A DNA stretch of 64,000 bases from Clostridium paridis (GCF_016765615.1 NZ_JAESWA010000022.1:397542-461541), one strand, 5' to 3'; shown: positions 24,894-35,263, counted from the stretch's first letter. The notes: generated by a model from the letters alone, not told the origin. Program-made: numbers and translations.

Positions 24894-27119
24894 TTATAAA
24901 CTTTCGTGGAAAGTTCTGCTTATAACTTCTTGTTGTTGTTTTCTTGTTAATCTATTAAAGTTAACGGCATAACCTGAAACTCTTATAGTTAATGAAGGAT
25001 ATTTTTCAGGATGGTCCATTGCATCCATTAATGTTTCTCTATTAAACACATTAACATTTAAGTGATGAGCTCCTTGTGTAAAGTATCCATCTAAAACTCC
25101 AACTAAGTTTCCTTCTCTTTCATCCTCTGCCTTACCTAAAGCATCTGGTACTATTGAGAAAGTATTTGATACTCCATCTTCACAAACTTCATTATATGGT
25201 ATCTTAGCAACTGAATTTAATGAAGCTAAAGCACCATTATTATCTCTTCCATGCATTGGGTTTGCACCTGGAGCAAATGGTTCTCCTGCTTTTCTTCCAT
25301 CAGGAGTTGCACCTGTTTTCTTACCATAAACTACGTTTGATGTGATAGTTAACACTGATAATGTATGTTTTGCTTCTCTATATAGTGGGTGCTTTTTAAG
25401 CTCACTTGAGAACTTATTTACTAATTCAACAGCTATATCATCAACTCTATCATCATCATTTCCATACTTAGGGAAATCTCCATCAATTTCAAAATCAACA
25501 GTTATTCCATTTTCTCTGATTGGTCTAACTCTTGCATATTTTATAGCACTTAATGAATCAGTAGCTACAGAAAGACCTGCAATTCCAAATGCCATTAATC
25601 TACCAACTTCAGTATCATGTAGAGCCATTTGTCCTGCTTCATAAGCATATTTATCATGCATAAAGTGAATTATATTCATAGTATCAACATATAGCTTAGC
25701 AACATATTCTAATACTTTAAAATAACTTGCTTTTACTTTTTCGTAATCAAGTATTTCATCTTCTATTTTCTCAACTCCTGGTACAACTACTGTACCCTTC
25801 TTCTCATCTACTCCACCATTAATAGAGTATAATAAGGATTTCGCTAAGTTACATCTAGCTCCAAAGAATTGCATTTGTTTTCCAACCTTCATGGCAGATA
25901 CACAACAAGCTATTGCATAATCGTCTCCATATATAGGTCTCATAACTTCATCATTTTCATATTGAATAGAATCTGTTAGTATAGACATCTTTGCACAGTA
26001 CTTTTTAAATCCTTCTGGTAAAGAATCAGACCATAAAACTGTCATATTTGGTTCTGGCGCAGATCCTAAATTTGATAAAGTATGTAAATATCTAAAGGAG
26101 TTTTTAGTTACTAATGTCTTACCGTTTACTCCCATTCCTCCAATTGATTCAGTAACCCAAGTTGGATCTCCTGCAAATAAATCATTATATTCTGGAGTTC
26201 TTAAATGTCTAACTAATCTTAGTTTAATTATGAATTGATCTATTATTTCTTGTGCTTCTTTTTCAGTTAATAGACCTCTCTTTAAATCTCTCTCTATGTA
26301 TATATCTAAGAAAGTTGAAGTTCTTCCTAAAGACATTGCAGCACCATTATTTTCTTTAACTGCTGAAAGATATCCAAGATATACAGCTTGTACTGCTTCT
26401 TTTGCATTTTCTGCTGGCTTAGATAGATCTACGCCATATTTTAATGCCATATTCTTTATTGCTCCAAGGGCTCTTATTTGCTCAGAAACTTCTTCTCTTT
26501 TTCTAATAAGTTCATCTAGCATATCACCCTTTAGATTTTTTAAATCCTTTTTCTTTTCTTCTATTAAAAAGTCAATTCCATAAAGAGCAATTCTTCTATA
26601 ATCACCTATTATTCTTCCTCTTCCATATGCATCAGGAAGACCAGTTAATAATCCTGCACTTCTTGCCCATCTAATTTCATCAGTATAGGCATCAAATACT
26701 CCTTGATTGTGTGTCTTTCTATACTTAGGAAAATTCTCAGCTATTTCTTCATCTATAGAATATCCGTAAGCTTCTAATGATTGCTCAACCATTCTCCATC
26801 CACCAAATGGATTTACTATTCTTTTTAACGGAGCGTCTGTCTGTAAGCCTACTATAACTTCATTTTCCTTATCTATGTAACCAGCTTCATAGCTATCTAT
26901 GCCTGAAACTCTATCTGTTGCCACATCTATGATGCCTTTTTTGATTTCCTCAAGTATTAATTCACTTGATTTATCCCAAACCTTTTTAGTTTTATCAGTA
27001 ATACCTTGTAAAAACTTATCATCACCTTCATATGGTGTGTAATTTTTTTGAATAAAGTTCCTAACATCTATCTTTTCTTGCCAGGTACCTTCCTTGAATT
27101 CATCCCATTGTTTAAACAT
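24894..27119 (-). CDS. pflB: Formate C-acetyltransferase (pyruvate formate-lyase)
   Basis: A 741-residue glycyl radical enzyme that cleaves pyruvate with CoA into acetyl-CoA and formate. The active-site cysteine pair lies in [13 protein letters not shown] (Cys405, Cys406). The radical loop is RVSGYAVNF near the C-terminus (Gly716). Full length for the family. AGGAGG precedes the ATG. It is followed by its activator pflA. The 190-base upstream region holds an AT-rich leader with a GAAGTT/AACTTC dyad (27138-27152) just before the ribosome binding site. Confidence 0.97.
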   Translation of the reverse strand: MFKQWDEFKEGTWQEKIDVRNFIQKNYTPYEGDDKFLQGITDKTKKVWDKSSELILEEIKKGIIDVATDRVSGIDSYEAGYIDKENEVIVGLQTDAPLKRIVNPFGGWRMVEQSLEAYGYSIDEEIAENFPKYRKTHNQGVFDAYTDEIRWARSAGLLTGLPDAYGRGRIIGDYRRIALYGIDFLIEEKKKDLKNLKGDMLDELIRKREEVSEQIRALGAIKNMALKYGVDLSKPAENAKEAVQAVYLGYLSAVKENNGAAMSLGRTSTFLDIYIERDLKRGLLTEKEAQEIIDQFIIKLRLVRHLRTPEYNDLFAGDPTWVTESIGGMGVNGKTLVTKNSFRYLHTLSNLGSAPEPNMTVLWSDSLPEGFKKYCAKMSILTDSIQYENDEVMRPIYGDDYAIACCVSAMKVGKQMQFFGARCNLAKSLLYSINGGVDEKKGTVVVPGVEKIEDEILDYEKVKASYFKVLEYVAKLYVDTMNIIHFMHDKYAYEAGQMALHDTEVGRLMAFGIAGLSVATDSLSAIKYARVRPIRENGITVDFEIDGDFPKYGNDDDRVDDIAVELVNKFSSELKKHPLYREAKHTLSVLTITSNVVYGKKTGATPDGRKAGEPFAPGANPMHGRDNNGALASLNSVAKIPYNEVCEDGVSNTFSIVPDALGKAEDEREGNLVGVLDGYFTQGAHHLNVNVFNRETLMDAMDHPEKYPSLTIRVSGYAVNFNRLTRKQQQEVISRTFHESL

Positions 27120-27258
27120 TGCACATTCCTCCTACCTGAAGTTTACAACTTCATTATATCTTATAAGTATGTAAAAGTTAATAGATTTATGTAAATGATA
27201 AAAAGTTTCATTTATTGTTAATAATTATTATCCATAAATAACAAATTATAAAAAAGAT

Positions 27259-27289
27259 ATAGTTGAAAATGACAATCATTTAACAAACT
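27259..27289 (-). terminator. Possible weak terminator of the pyr operon
   Basis: On the minus strand TAGTT..AAATGA-TTG-TCATTT..AACTA forms an imperfect hairpin, followed 4-5 bases later by six T residues. It lies 23 bases past the pyrE stop codon. Confidence 0.4.
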
Positions 27290-27311
27290 ATACCCATATT
27301 TTTACACAAAC

Positions 27312-27986
27312 CTATTTAGTTCCATATACTTTATAATAATCTTCTATTCTTTTTTTCATTGTATCATCAATTAAAACTTGCCCATTAACTTCTTTATTAT
27401 ATAAATATTCCACCACTTCTTCCATAGTAACTATGGCACATGTTTTAAAGCCAAAATTATCGCGTATCTCTTTTAGTGCTGACTCTTCTCCCTTACCTTT
27501 TTCCATTCTATCTACTGAAATAATTAGTCCTTTAACTTCTACTTTTCCCTGAGCTTCTAGTATTGGCATTGTTTCATAAATAGAGGTTCCTGCTGTAGTT
27601 ACATCTTCTACAATTAATATCTTATCACCATCTTTTATTTTACTTCCTAAAAGAATTCCTGTATCTCCGTGGTCCTTTACTTCTTTTCTGTTTGAACAAT
27701 AGTTTACATCCATATCATATAGCTTACTTAAAGATATAGTAGTAGCCACACTTAAAGGTATTCCTTTGTATGCTGGTCCAAATACTATGTTAAAATCTTC
27801 ATTAAAATTTTCCTTTATGGCTTTTGCATAAAAATCTCCTAGTCTACTTAGTTGACTTCCTTTTTTATAGTTACCAGTATTTATAAAGAAAGGTGTCTTC
27901 CTTCCACTCTTAGTAACAAAATCTCCAAAGGTTAATACTCCACATTCAATCATAAAATCAATAAATTCTTTTTTATATGCTTCCAT
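27312..27986 (-). CDS. pyrE: Orotate phosphoribosyltransferase
   Basis: A 224-residue enzyme that joins orotate to PRPP, giving OMP. The PRPP-binding motif ILIVEDVTTAGTSIYETM is intact, and FGPAYKGIPLSVATTISL and NRKEVKDHGDTGILLG fit PyrE. Last gene of the pyr operon, 16 bases after pyrD, with AGGAGGGG before the ATG. The operon order is pyrB-pyrI-pyrC-pyrF-pyrK-pyrD-pyrE, controlled from the pyrB leader. Confidence 0.96.
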   Translation of the reverse strand: MEAYKKEFIDFMIECGVLTFGDFVTKSGRKTPFFINTGNYKKGSQLSRLGDFYAKAIKENFNEDFNIVFGPAYKGIPLSVATTISLSKLYDMDVNYCSNRKEVKDHGDTGILLGSKIKDGDKILIVEDVTTAGTSIYETMPILEAQGKVEVKGLIISVDRMEKGKGEESALKEIRDNFGFKTCAIVTMEEVVEYLYNKEVNGQVLIDDTMKKRIEDYYKVYGTK

Positions 27987-28002
27987 TTTACCCCTCCTAT
28001 TT

Positions 28003-28905
28003 TTAAATCTTAGCTATTCCTACAAGTTCATTTATATTCTTTATTCCTTCAGCTATTAGGAAATCTTCCATTTCTTTTATTATTCTCTTGCCTGCTAAAG
28101 GGTCATAAAAATTTACTGTGCCTATCTGTATTGCGTTAGCCCCTGCCATTATAAATTCAATAGCGTCTTTTCCACTCTCTATTCCCCCAAGTCCAATTAC
28201 GGGGACAGATACTGCCGAACTCACCTCATAAACCATTCTAAGTGCTATAGGTTTTACTGCTGGACCTGATAATCCTGCTGTTACATTATTAAAAACCGGT
28301 TTTCTCCTATGTATATCTATAGCCATTGCTTTTAGTGTGTTAATTAATGATAGTGAATCTGCCCCTGCATTCACACAAGAATATGCCATGTCAACTATAT
28401 CTTCTGCATTAGGTGAAAGTTTAACCATTAATGGCTTATTAGTTATTTTCTTAATTTTAGAAACAACTTCTGCTGCAACATTTGATTTAATCCCAAAAGC
28501 CATTCCCCCTGACTTAACATTAGGACATGATATATTTAATTCAATCATATCTATGTCTGTTTCATTTAGCATTTCACAAGCTTTTTCATAATCTTCAATA
28601 GTTGCTCCACCAACATTGGCTATTATATTTGTATCTAGCTTTTTCATTTTAGGAAGTTCTACTTCAATAAACCCTTTAACTCCTGGATTTTGTAATCCTA
28701 CAGAGTTCATCATTCCCATAGGGGTTTCCCAAACTCGTATTCCATCATTGCCTTCTTTTGGATTTAAAGTTAATCCCTTTGAAGAAATTCCTCCTAATAT
28801 ACTTACAGGATAAAAATTATTATACTCTGCTCCGAATCCAAATGTACCAGAGGCTGCAATTACTGGATTCTTGAATTCTACACCATTTATATTTACTTTC
28901 ATCAT
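28003..28905 (-). CDS. pyrD: Dihydroorotate dehydrogenase (NAD), catalytic subunit B
   Basis: A 300-residue FMN enzyme of class 1[33 protein letters not shown], and [13 protein letters not shown] with the catalytic Cys127 are present, with [14 protein letters not shown] as the FMN phosphate site. It oxidises dihydroorotate and passes electrons through PyrK to NAD+. ATG with AAGGAGGG 8 bases upstream; a second ATG follows immediately. It lies 14 bases downstream of pyrK, as expected for the PyrDB-PyrK heterotetramer. Confidence 0.96.
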   Translation of the reverse strand: MMKVNINGVEFKNPVIAASGTFGFGAEYNNFYPVSILGGISSKGLTLNPKEGNDGIRVWETPMGMMNSVGLQNPGVKGFIEVELPKMKKLDTNIIANVGGATIEDYEKACEMLNETDIDMIELNISCPNVKSGGMAFGIKSNVAAEVVSKIKKITNKPLMVKLSPNAEDIVDMAYSCVNAGADSLSLINTLKAMAIDIHRRKPVFNNVTAGLSGPAVKPIALRMVYEVSSAVSVPVIGLGGIESGKDAIEFIMAGANAIQIGTVNFYDPLAGKRIIKEMEDFLIAEGIKNINELVGIAKI

Positions 28906-28919
28906 AATCTTTACCCTCC

Positions 28920-29657
28920 TTACATCTCTATATAGTTTCCGTCAAAAACTGGCCCATCTTTGCAGGTTCTCTTATTTCCATCCTTAGTCTTACAGGTACA
29001 TACAAGGCACGCTCCTACTCCACAAGCCATATGTTTTTCTAAGGACACATATATTCTCTTATTCTTTTCTTTAGCCATTTCAACTACCTTTTTCATCATT
29101 ACTTCAGGACCACAACACAAGATAGTATCATAATTGTCCATATCTATTAAATCTGTTACAAAGCCTTTTATACCATGCTTTCCAGTATTAGTTGAAATAT
29201 TAACTTCATTACAATATTCATTCAGCTCATCCCTTAGGTATATGTCATCTCTAAAGCCTGCATATAAATCTATCTTCATATTAGGAAAGTTACATCTAAG
29301 CTCTCTTGATACCTGTAAAAATGGCGCTGTTCCTATTCCACCAGAAACTATAGCAACCTTTCCTAAATCCTCATTAGTTATAAATCCATTACCTAATGCA
29401 CCAGTGACGTAAATCTTATCTCCAGACCTAAGTTTTGCATATTCTTCTGTACCTCTGCCAACTACCGCATATACAAATGATACTGCTTCACCATCCCAAT
29501 TACTTACTGAGATTGGTCTTGGTAGGAGTGTTTTTCCATTTAGTTTCAACATATAGAATTGACCTGCCTTAACCTCATTTTTTTCAGCAATATCTATTCT
29601 ATAAATATTGGGACTAATTTCAACATTACTTATAATCTCTGCTAACTTATATTCCAT
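28920..29657 (-). CDS. pyrK: Dihydroorotate dehydrogenase electron transfer subunit
   Basis: A 245-residue FAD and 2Fe-2S protein. [29 protein letters not shown] binds [19 protein letters not shown] and [11 protein letters not shown] belong to the NAD-binding half, and the C-terminal [11 protein letters not shown]...C cysteines hold the 2Fe-2S cluster. It transfers electrons from PyrD to NAD+. Ten bases separate it from pyrF upstream and 14 from pyrD downstream. Confidence 0.96.
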   Translation of the reverse strand: MEYKLAEIISNVEISPNIYRIDIAEKNEVKAGQFYMLKLNGKTLLPRPISVSNWDGEAVSFVYAVVGRGTEEYAKLRSGDKIYVTGALGNGFITNEDLGKVAIVSGGIGTAPFLQVSRELRCNFPNMKIDLYAGFRDDIYLRDELNEYCNEVNISTNTGKHGIKGFVTDLIDMDNYDTILCCGPEVMMKKVVEMAKEKNKRIYVSLEKHMACGVGACLVCTCKTKDGNKRTCKDGPVFDGNYIEM

Positions 29658-29667
29658 AAAACCACTC

Positions 29668-30540
29668 CTAACCTACTTTATTAACTGCATCTAAGATTTC
29701 GTCTCTCATTCTAATAACTTCTTTTCTGGCATAATAACCTAGGGATTCTTTACCGTCTCCTTCTTTATAAGCTAATAATATTTTTCTTGAGGAATTGACT
29801 ACTCCACCATTTCCTTTGTTTAGGTATAGTGCTACATCTTCAGCCTTTCCTCCTTGAGCACCATATCCTGGGATTAAAAAGAACATTTTTGAGAACCTAC
29901 TTCTTAATTCCTTAGCTTCTTCTCTATGGGTACATCCAAGCACTCCCCCTATTTGAGAATAACCACATTCCCCTAAACAAGCTTCTCCCATTTTAGTTAA
30001 TCTATCTCCAACCTCATGGTATACCTTATGTCCTAAAGTTGTGTCTAGGAATTCAATGTCATTTGCCCCTGGGTTTGATGTTCTAACAAGCGGGAATAAT
30101 CCTTTTTTCCCTCTTTCGAGATATGGCAAATATGGTTCTATTGAATCCATTCCCATATAAGGACTTAATGTAATAAAGTCTGCCTCAAAATCTCCTTCAA
30201 AATGTGCTTTGGCATACATCTTAGCAGTTGCTGCAATATCTCCTCTTTTTATATCTGCGATGATTATTGCTTCTTTTTCTCTTAAATAATCTAAGGTCTT
30301 CTTATAAACCTCTAGTCCTTTTATGCCCAATGCCTCATAATAAGCTATTTGAACTTTAAAAACTGCAGCAACATCATAAGTTCCATCTATGATTTCTTTA
30401 TTGAATTTAAGTATTGCCTCTGCTTCATCTAAGCTAGCTTTTATAATATATTCTGGAACATACTCAATGCTTGTATCTAATCCTACGCAAACTACACCTT
30501 TTTCTTCTACCCTTTTAAATAATCTATCAATTATATTCAA
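29668..30540 (-). CDS. pyrF: Orotidine 5'-phosphate decarboxylase (type 2)
   Basis: A 290-residue enzyme that converts OMP to UMP. ADIKRGDIAATAKMYAKAHF holds the catalytic Asp-Lys-Asp triad. The longer length and the VGLDTSIEYVP, VRTSNPGANDIEF and LIPGYGAQGGKAEDV blocks place it in the subfamily 2 (long) type. Nine bases after pyrC. Together with the rest of the cluster it completes UMP synthesis from carbamoyl phosphate; carbamoyl phosphate synthetase genes are not in the window. Confidence 0.95.
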   Translation of the reverse strand: MNIIDRLFKRVEEKGVVCVGLDTSIEYVPEYIIKASLDEAEAILKFNKEIIDGTYDVAAVFKVQIAYYEALGIKGLEVYKKTLDYLREKEAIIIADIKRGDIAATAKMYAKAHFEGDFEADFITLSPYMGMDSIEPYLPYLERGKKGLFPLVRTSNPGANDIEFLDTTLGHKVYHEVGDRLTKMGEACLGECGYSQIGGVLGCTHREEAKELRSRFSKMFFLIPGYGAQGGKAEDVALYLNKGNGGVVNSSRKILLAYKEGDGKESLGYYARKEVIRMRDEILDAVNKVG

Positions 30541-30549
30541 TATTTCCCC

Positions 30550-31743
30550 CTACTTTCTATATGCTATTTTTCCAGCCTTTATTGTCATAACAACCTCTCC
30601 GAAGTATTCCATGCCATCAAATGGTGTGTTATTGCTTTTTGATGCAAAATTATTTGAATTAATCTTATTTTTAGAATTTAAATCCACTAATACTAAATCT
30701 CCATCATATCCTGGCGATATTCTTCCCTTATTAATCCCAAAAAGTTCACATGGATTCGCTGACATTAACTTACTTAGTGTTTTTAAACTTATTTCATTTT
30801 CTTTAACTAATGTTGTATAACAAACTGAGAAAGCAGTTTCAAGTCCTACCATTCCTGGTGCACCCTTTTCTTTATCCTCTTTGCTATGTGGAGCATGATC
30901 TGTTCCTATTACATCTACATAGCCATCCTTAATAGCTTTAATTAAGTATTTTCTATCTTCCTCTTCTCTTATAGGAGGGTTAACTCTATAGTTAGATATT
31001 TCTGTATTTAATGAAATGTGATGAGGGGTAACTTCCGCTGTTACATTTGCTCCTTCTTTTTTTCCATCAATAACACATTTCATAGCCTCTTTAGTTGATA
31101 TATGTGCCATGTGAAGCTTGGCTTTAGAATATTTAGCAAGTTCAACATCTCTTAGTGTCATTAGATTTTCTGCAAGTCTCATGTCTATGTTTGAAAATTC
31201 ATGATTTTCAGCATGTGAAATAACTACCCAATTATTATTTTTAGCTATCCCCATTGCATCTAGCATAACCTTAGAATCCATGACCCCTTTTCCATCGTCA
31301 GATATTGCTTTTACAACTAAATTTCCTTGGAAATTATTAAGATGTGTAATGCTCTCCCCATCAAAATCTTTGGTAATAGACAGGCATTGATGTAAGTCTA
31401 TTAACCCTACTTCTTCATTTTTCTTATATACATAATCAAGAACTTCCTTGCTAGAACAAATTGGGTTAGTATTAGCCATTAAATTCACAAAAGTAAATCC
31501 ACCTTTTAATGCTGCCCTAGATCCAGTTTCTATATCTTCTTTATAAGTAAACCCCGGCTCTCTAAAATGTACATGTGTATCTATAAAGCTAGGCATTAAA
31601 GTTAAACCCTCTCCATTAATTACTTGTACATTTTTCTCAATTGAAGTGCCAATTTCTTTTATTAATCCATTTTGAATATATACGTCTCCTACAAAATCAT
31701 GACTTTCATCAATTATTCTTGCAGCCTTTATTAATAAATCCAT
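30550..31743 (-). CDS. pyrC: Dihydroorotase
   Basis: A 397-residue zinc enzyme of the amidohydrolase superfamily (class I type). [12 protein letters not shown] (His57, His59), [27 protein letters not shown] and [12 protein letters not shown] supply metal and catalytic residues. It closes carbamoyl aspartate to dihydroorotate. The ATG at 31743 is chosen because GGGGG lies 6-7 bases upstream; extending the frame further would overlap the end of pyrI. It lies 10 bases from pyrI and 9 from pyrF. Confidence 0.95.
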   Translation of the reverse strand: MDLLIKAARIIDESHDFVGDVYIQNGLIKEIGTSIEKNVQVINGEGLTLMPSFIDTHVHFREPGFTYKEDIETGSRAALKGGFTFVNLMANTNPICSSKEVLDYVYKKNEEVGLIDLHQCLSITKDFDGESITHLNNFQGNLVVKAISDDGKGVMDSKVMLDAMGIAKNNNWVVISHAENHEFSNIDMRLAENLMTLRDVELAKYSKAKLHMAHISTKEAMKCVIDGKKEGANVTAEVTPHHISLNTEISNYRVNPPIREEEDRKYLIKAIKDGYVDVIGTDHAPHSKEDKEKGAPGMVGLETAFSVCYTTLVKENEISLKTLSKLMSANPCELFGINKGRISPGYDGDLVLVDLNSKNKINSNNFASKSNNTPFDGMEYFGEVVMTIKAGKIAYRK

Positions 31744-31753
31744 GCCTAACCCC

Positions 31754-32185
31754 CTATAATTTTGAGAATTCACTTGTTTCATCACAATACTCACATCTAT
31801 AAATACCCTCTTCTTTATTGGTAAGTTTAAAAGCTTGTGGAATGTGTGCTTCTACTGATGTTATACATCTTGGATTTTTACAATAAAATATATTCTCAAC
31901 TCTAGATGGTAATTCAGGCTTTATCTTTTCTACTATCTCTTCATTCTTAACTACGTTGATTGTAATACTTGGAGATATAAGCTTAAGGAAGGTATAGTCT
32001 TTGATACTTATATCCTCAATCTTTATAATATCTTTTTTACCTAATTTATTACTGGTAACATTCATGATAAGTGCTACTGGATAGTCCACCTTATTTAATT
32101 CTAAGTAATTAAATATTTTAATTCCTAGTCCAGCCCTTATATGATCTATTACTACACCGCTTTTTATAGTAGTTATTTTTAGCAT
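31754..32185 (-). CDS. pyrI: Aspartate carbamoyltransferase regulatory subunit
   Basis: A 143-residue protein. The N-terminal allosteric domain (about residues 1-100, with [19 protein letters not shown] for nucleotide binding) and the C-terminal zinc domain with four cysteines (CKNPRC...CEYC) are both present. It makes PyrB sensitive to nucleotide feedback. The start codon overlaps the pyrB stop codon by one base (TAATG), which implies translational coupling and balanced subunit synthesis. Confidence 0.96.
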   Translation of the reverse strand: MLKITTIKSGVVIDHIRAGLGIKIFNYLELNKVDYPVALIMNVTSNKLGKKDIIKIEDISIKDYTFLKLISPSITINVVKNEEIVEKIKPELPSRVENIFYCKNPRCITSVEAHIPQAFKLTNKEEGIYRCEYCDETSEFSKL

Positions 32186-33108
32186 TATCTCACCTCCAAA
32201 AGTTTAAGAATTAAAGCCATTCTTACATACATTCCATATTCAGCTTGCTTGAAATAGCATGCTCTTGGATCTTTGTCCACTTCTTGAGCTATCTCATTGA
32301 CTCTTGGTAAAGGGTGAAGAACTATCATGTCCTTTTTAGCTTTAGACATTTTACTTTGGTCTAAAATATAACTATCTTTCAGTCTTATATAATCTTCTTC
32401 ATTAAAAAATCTTTCTTTTTGAACTCTTGTCATGTATAGAATATCTAATTTATCAATTACATCTTCTAATCTTTCTACTTCTATAAATGGTATATTTTCT
32501 TTTATTAAAATTTCATCCCTTATATATTGCGGGATAGTCAATTCCTCTGGGGATATTAAGATTATTTTATTATTTTTATATCTAGATATGGCTTTTATAA
32601 GTGAGTGAACTGTTCTTCCAAACTTTAAGTCTCCACAAATTCCTATTACATGCCCTTCTAGATTCTCTTTAAGACTTTTTATTGTTAATAGATCTGTTAA
32701 TGTTTGAGTTGGGTGCTGATGTCCACCATCTCCAGCATTAATTATTGGTACTGATGAATAAATAGTTGCTACTTTTGCTGAACCTTCTTTTGGATGTCTC
32801 ATGGCAATAATATCTGCATAAGTTGAAACTATTTTTATAGTATCTGAAAGACTTTCTCCTTTAGAAACAGAAGATGAGTTAGGTTCTGAAAATCCTAGTA
32901 TATTTCCTCCAAGCTTCATCATAGCAGCTTCAAATGAGAATCTTGTCCTTGTACTAGGTTCATAAAATAATGTGGCAAGTATCTTACCACTTAAAAGATG
33001 TGAGTATTCCTTAGGATTTTTCATTATATCGTTAGCTAAGCCCAATATATCCTCAAGTTCCATAATAGATAGATCCATGGGATCTATTAGATGTTTTATA
33101 TTATTCAT
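32185..33108 (-). CDS. pyrB: Aspartate carbamoyltransferase catalytic subunit
   Basis: A 307-residue enzyme for the first committed pyrimidine step. The carbamoyl phosphate motif STRTRFSFE (52-60) and [17 protein letters not shown], with MRHPKEGS and [17 protein letters not shown], are complete. First gene of the pyr operon. Its ribosome binding site AAGGAGG (33114-33120) lies within the second of two PyrR-type loops, so both transcription and translation may be regulated. ATG at 33108. Confidence 0.96.
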   Translation of the reverse strand: MNNIKHLIDPMDLSIMELEDILGLANDIMKNPKEYSHLLSGKILATLFYEPSTRTRFSFEAAMMKLGGNILGFSEPNSSSVSKGESLSDTIKIVSTYADIIAMRHPKEGSAKVATIYSSVPIINAGDGGHQHPTQTLTDLLTIKSLKENLEGHVIGICGDLKFGRTVHSLIKAISRYKNNKIILISPEELTIPQYIRDEILIKENIPFIEVERLEDVIDKLDILYMTRVQKERFFNEEDYIRLKDSYILDQSKMSKAKKDMIVLHPLPRVNEIAQEVDKDPRACYFKQAEYGMYVRMALILKLLEVR

Positions 33109-33116
33109 AATTTCCT

Positions 33117-33147
33117 CCTTTTTAACCTCTCTGTGTTAATTTAAAGG
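33117..33147 (-). promoter_or_regulatory. Second PyrR-type loop, overlapping the pyrB ribosome binding site
   Basis: On the minus strand CCTTT...AACACAGAGAGGTT...AAAGG forms a hairpin with the CAGAGAGG loop. Its 3' arm contains the first bases of AAGGAGG. It is nearly a copy of the loop at 33224-33254. It could hide the ribosome binding site when PyrR is bound; this is inferred. Confidence 0.6.
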
Positions 33148-33160
33148 TTTTTAAATTTAT

Positions 33161-33190
33161 AAAAAAAATGCCTTCCATAAAGGAAGGCAT
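33161..33190 (-). terminator. Attenuator terminator of the pyr operon
   Basis: ATGCCTTCC with GGAAGGCAT around a 5-base loop, followed on the minus strand by eight T residues. It lies between the first PyrR-type loop and pyrB, as in PyrR-dependent attenuation. Confidence 0.85.
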
Positions 33191-33223
33191 AATAATCTTA
33201 TCAATGCTTCATTAAAATAGCTT

Positions 33224-33254
33224 CCTTAACGACCTCTCTGGATCAATTTAAAGG
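33224..33254 (-). promoter_or_regulatory. First PyrR-binding loop (anti-antiterminator)
   Basis: On the minus strand CCTTTAA...GATCCAGAGAGGTC...TTAAGG folds into a hairpin carrying the CCAGAGAGG loop conserved in PyrR targets. PyrR with UMP would stabilise it and let the downstream terminator form. No pyrR gene is in the window. Confidence 0.75.
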
Positions 33255-33269
33255 TTTTAATTTATATAG

Positions 33270-33298
33270 AGAATATCAAAGATCACATAAAATGTCAA
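33270..33298 (-). promoter_or_regulatory. pyr operon promoter
   Basis: On the minus strand TTGACA (33298-33293), 17 bases, TATTCT (33275-33270) with an extended -10 TG. Transcription would begin just before the first PyrR loop. Confidence 0.75.
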
Positions 33299-33335
33299 TG
33301 TTTTTTAGGTATAATTAAAAATATAAATGATAGTT

Positions 33336-33635
33336 TTAGGTAAGAGAGTCTGAATTAGAGTCTTTTTCAACCCTTCTTCTTTTATTTACTGCAATGGTTG
33401 GTCTGTTATACACTACTAAAACTTTCAGCTTAGCAAGTGTCTCATTGAAACCCTTAACTGTGTTTACATTTATTGTTTTATTAGTTGCTGTAGAATCAAC
33501 TACTTCCGCAAGTTCAACTAACTGATCATCATATGGATAGCATTCTTTTGCTCTCTTATAATCCTTTTTTGCTTCCTCCTGATCCTTATATGTACCACAC
33601 AGTACTCCTTCAATTAATAAAAACCATCTTTTCAA
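33336..33635 (-). CDS. Conserved hypothetical protein
   Basis: A 99-residue protein with no family I recognise. It begins MKRWFLLIEGVLCGTYKDQEEAKKDY, has a middle YDDQLVELAEVVD and ends with a basic stretch NKRRRVEKDSNSD. No signal peptide or membrane helix is clear. The start is TTG at 33635, 7 bases after AGGAGGG, so translation is likely real. It lies just upstream of the pyr promoter and downstream of a GIY-YIG-like gene on the same strand. Confidence 0.6.
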   Translation of the reverse strand: MKRWFLLIEGVLCGTYKDQEEAKKDYKRAKECYPYDDQLVELAEVVDSTATNKTINVNTVKGFNETLAKLKVLVVYNRPTIAVNKRRRVEKDSNSDSLT

Positions 33636-33711
33636 TCGGTTTCCCTCCTATTATCGCAATACACAGGATAATATATATTTACTATATAGCATATTGAAAA
33701 GCTTTGCAATA

Positions 33712-34173
33712 TTAAGGCACATTATATATCGGTTTTTTTAGTGAAATGCACGCTTTCTCTACCAAAAGGACTTCATTTTCTTCCACCTCATTAGGCAAAA
33801 GTAAAAACTTAAGTTTGTAATTTGATTTTATATATTCTATTACTTTACCTATATATTCTATATTTTTATTTTCTTCACCAATCTCATTTTCAACCCAGCT
33901 AGTAGTTTTAAATACATCCTCCATCACCTTATTCTTAAAGGTTTCACTAACATATTCTGGCATGATACTTTCTAATAATTTATTTTTTAAATTACCACTT
34001 CCTGAAGTACTCCCTATAAACATTAAATCTTCTGTATCTTTCTTATAAATAAAATATACTCCATTGAATTCTGGAAGTATTTCTAAACTATATTCTACAA
34101 ATTCACTAAGATTCTCTTCTATTAACTTTTCAGTAAAGGTATTTACATTAAAAAAGTACGATTTTATATTCAC
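33712..34173 (-). CDS. Divergent GIY-YIG-fold protein
   Basis: A 153-residue protein. FNGVYFIYKKDTEDLMFIGSTSGSGNLKNKL (GVY at 38-40, FIG at 52-54) has the spacing of the GIY-YIG nuclease motif, and KACISLKKPIYNVP at the C-terminus recalls the usual closing KPxYN of that fold. The catalytic arginine normally found after YIG is not evident (NLKNKL), so nuclease activity is doubtful. GTG start at 34173 with AAGGAGAG 8 bases upstream. Likely in a run of small minus-strand genes. Confidence 0.5.
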   Translation of the reverse strand: MNIKSYFFNVNTFTEKLIEENLSEFVEYSLEILPEFNGVYFIYKKDTEDLMFIGSTSGSGNLKNKLLESIMPEYVSETFKNKVMEDVFKTTSWVENEIGEENKNIEYIGKVIEYIKSNYKLKFLLLPNEVEENEVLLVEKACISLKKPIYNVP

Positions 34174-34204
34174 CGTATCGTCTCTCCTTCTTCTTATTTG
34201 AAAA

Positions 34205-34231
34205 GAAAGAGTCTATTTAGACTCTTTTCTA
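34205..34231 (-). terminator. Intrinsic terminator
   Basis: AGAGTCT with AGACTCT around AATT-like loop, with A and T runs on each side. It overlaps the stop codon of the small gene at 34213. Confidence 0.65.
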
Positions 34232-34353
34232 ACTGGATTATATTTTGATCTGTTTTTTTCTTCAGGATCGATATATTCATAATCACCTGATTCATTTTTC
34301 TTTAAACCTAAGCGTGCCATTTGTTTTTTCGTTACCCTAAGCTTGTTAGTCAT
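34213..34353 (-). CDS. Small basic hypothetical protein
   Basis: A 46-residue protein, MTNKLRVTKKQMARLGLKKN followed by ESGDYEYIDPEEKNRSKYNP and VRKESK. It is highly charged and probably soluble. AAGAGGTG precedes the ATG with good spacing and a terminator overlaps its stop, which supports it as a real gene despite its size. I do not recognise a family; the C-terminal DYEYIDPEEKNR pattern may be conserved in clostridia. Function unknown. Confidence 0.6.
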   Translation of the reverse strand: MTNKLRVTKKQMARLGLKKNESGDYEYIDPEEKNRSKYNPVRKESK

Positions 34354-34530
34354 ATTAACACCTCTTAAGTATTATTATTGTCCTTAGGATATATTTTATA
34401 CTCTGAAAAATAGACAGGCGACTAATTTCATATTTTAATATAATGTTGAAACATAGTCTTAAAAATTATAGATTGGATTGTTCATCTATAGTACTCAATA
34501 TAAGAATATTGCGTAACAATATAGAGCATT

Positions 34531-35160
34531 TTAATTTGCAATTTCGGCTAATTTCTCTAAAGAAATAGTAACTGAATTATTTATATATTCGTTTATTTCA
34601 TCAACCGTAAATATTTCTAATGGCTTATTCGATATTTGAGGATTGGCTTCAAAATACTGACTGGCTTGCGTAAGTATTTGGGGCAATAAATTTATATTTA
34701 TCTCATCTATTTCCACTGATTTCATCACATCATCAACTTCCAGCTTACCTATATTAGGAATATTATTTTCCAGTTTATAAGTATTTACTATTACTGAATT
34801 TAATTGGCGTAAATCGTTAAGATACTTGATTTTTGCAGTACTTCTTTCTTCTGGTGGTAATATATTTACTTCCATAGTAGGTCTAAGATTGTGCCAAATA
34901 TCATCTGAGATTAAATGACAAAAATATCCTAAGAAGTAACAGTCACTAAATTTGAGCTTGTACTTCTTATAGAAATCATAATAATTCACAAATCTTACTC
35001 CATTTTCGTCTACTGTCATGAAATGAGATTTGTTTTTAGGTTCTTTTGCTAAATGAGAAATGTCAGTTGACAGCATCCCCATAAGAAATCTATTTTTGTT
35101 TACTTTTAAACTCTTACTTAATTCATTGAAAATACAATAATGCATCATTAAGGAACCCAT
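34531..35160 (-). CDS. Zinc-dependent phospholipase C-like domain protein
   Basis: A 209-residue protein. MMHYCIFNELSKSLKVNKNRFLMGMLSTDISH, then KSHFM and YFLGYFCHLISDDIWHNLRP, gives the scattered His/Asp pattern (HxxIA-like, PD-like, HF, HxxxD) of the zinc-dependent PLC domain. No signal peptide is evident, so it is likely cytoplasmic and its substrate unknown. The ATG at 35160 is preferred because AGAGAGG is 9 bases upstream; the ATG at 35169 touches it. Conservation is modest. Confidence 0.55.
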   Translation of the reverse strand: MGSLMMHYCIFNELSKSLKVNKNRFLMGMLSTDISHLAKEPKNKSHFMTVDENGVRFVNYYDFYKKYKLKFSDCYFLGYFCHLISDDIWHNLRPTMEVNILPPEERSTAKIKYLNDLRQLNSVIVNTYKLENNIPNIGKLEVDDVMKSVEIDEININLLPQILTQASQYFEANPQISNKPLEIFTVDEINEYINNSVTISLEKLAEIAN

Positions 35161-35263
35161 ATTCCTCATCCTCTCTTATACGTAATATTTTACTAATGTT
35201 CATTAAATTATAGTTTTTAATAATACTTATTATAATATTCTTAAGGCATATTACAGTTTTCAT

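Noticed and set aside
27219-27283. Fur-like sequences upstream of pflB
   Set aside because: TAATAATTATTATCC matches 12 of 14 and a second, at 27265-27283, 14 of 19. Several such matches are expected by chance in this base composition, neither is placed on a clear promoter, and the second is better explained as a hairpin after pyrE.
30389-30820. 143-residue plus-strand frame across the pyrC/pyrF junction
   Set aside because: It lies antisense to two confident pyr genes and has no start signal.
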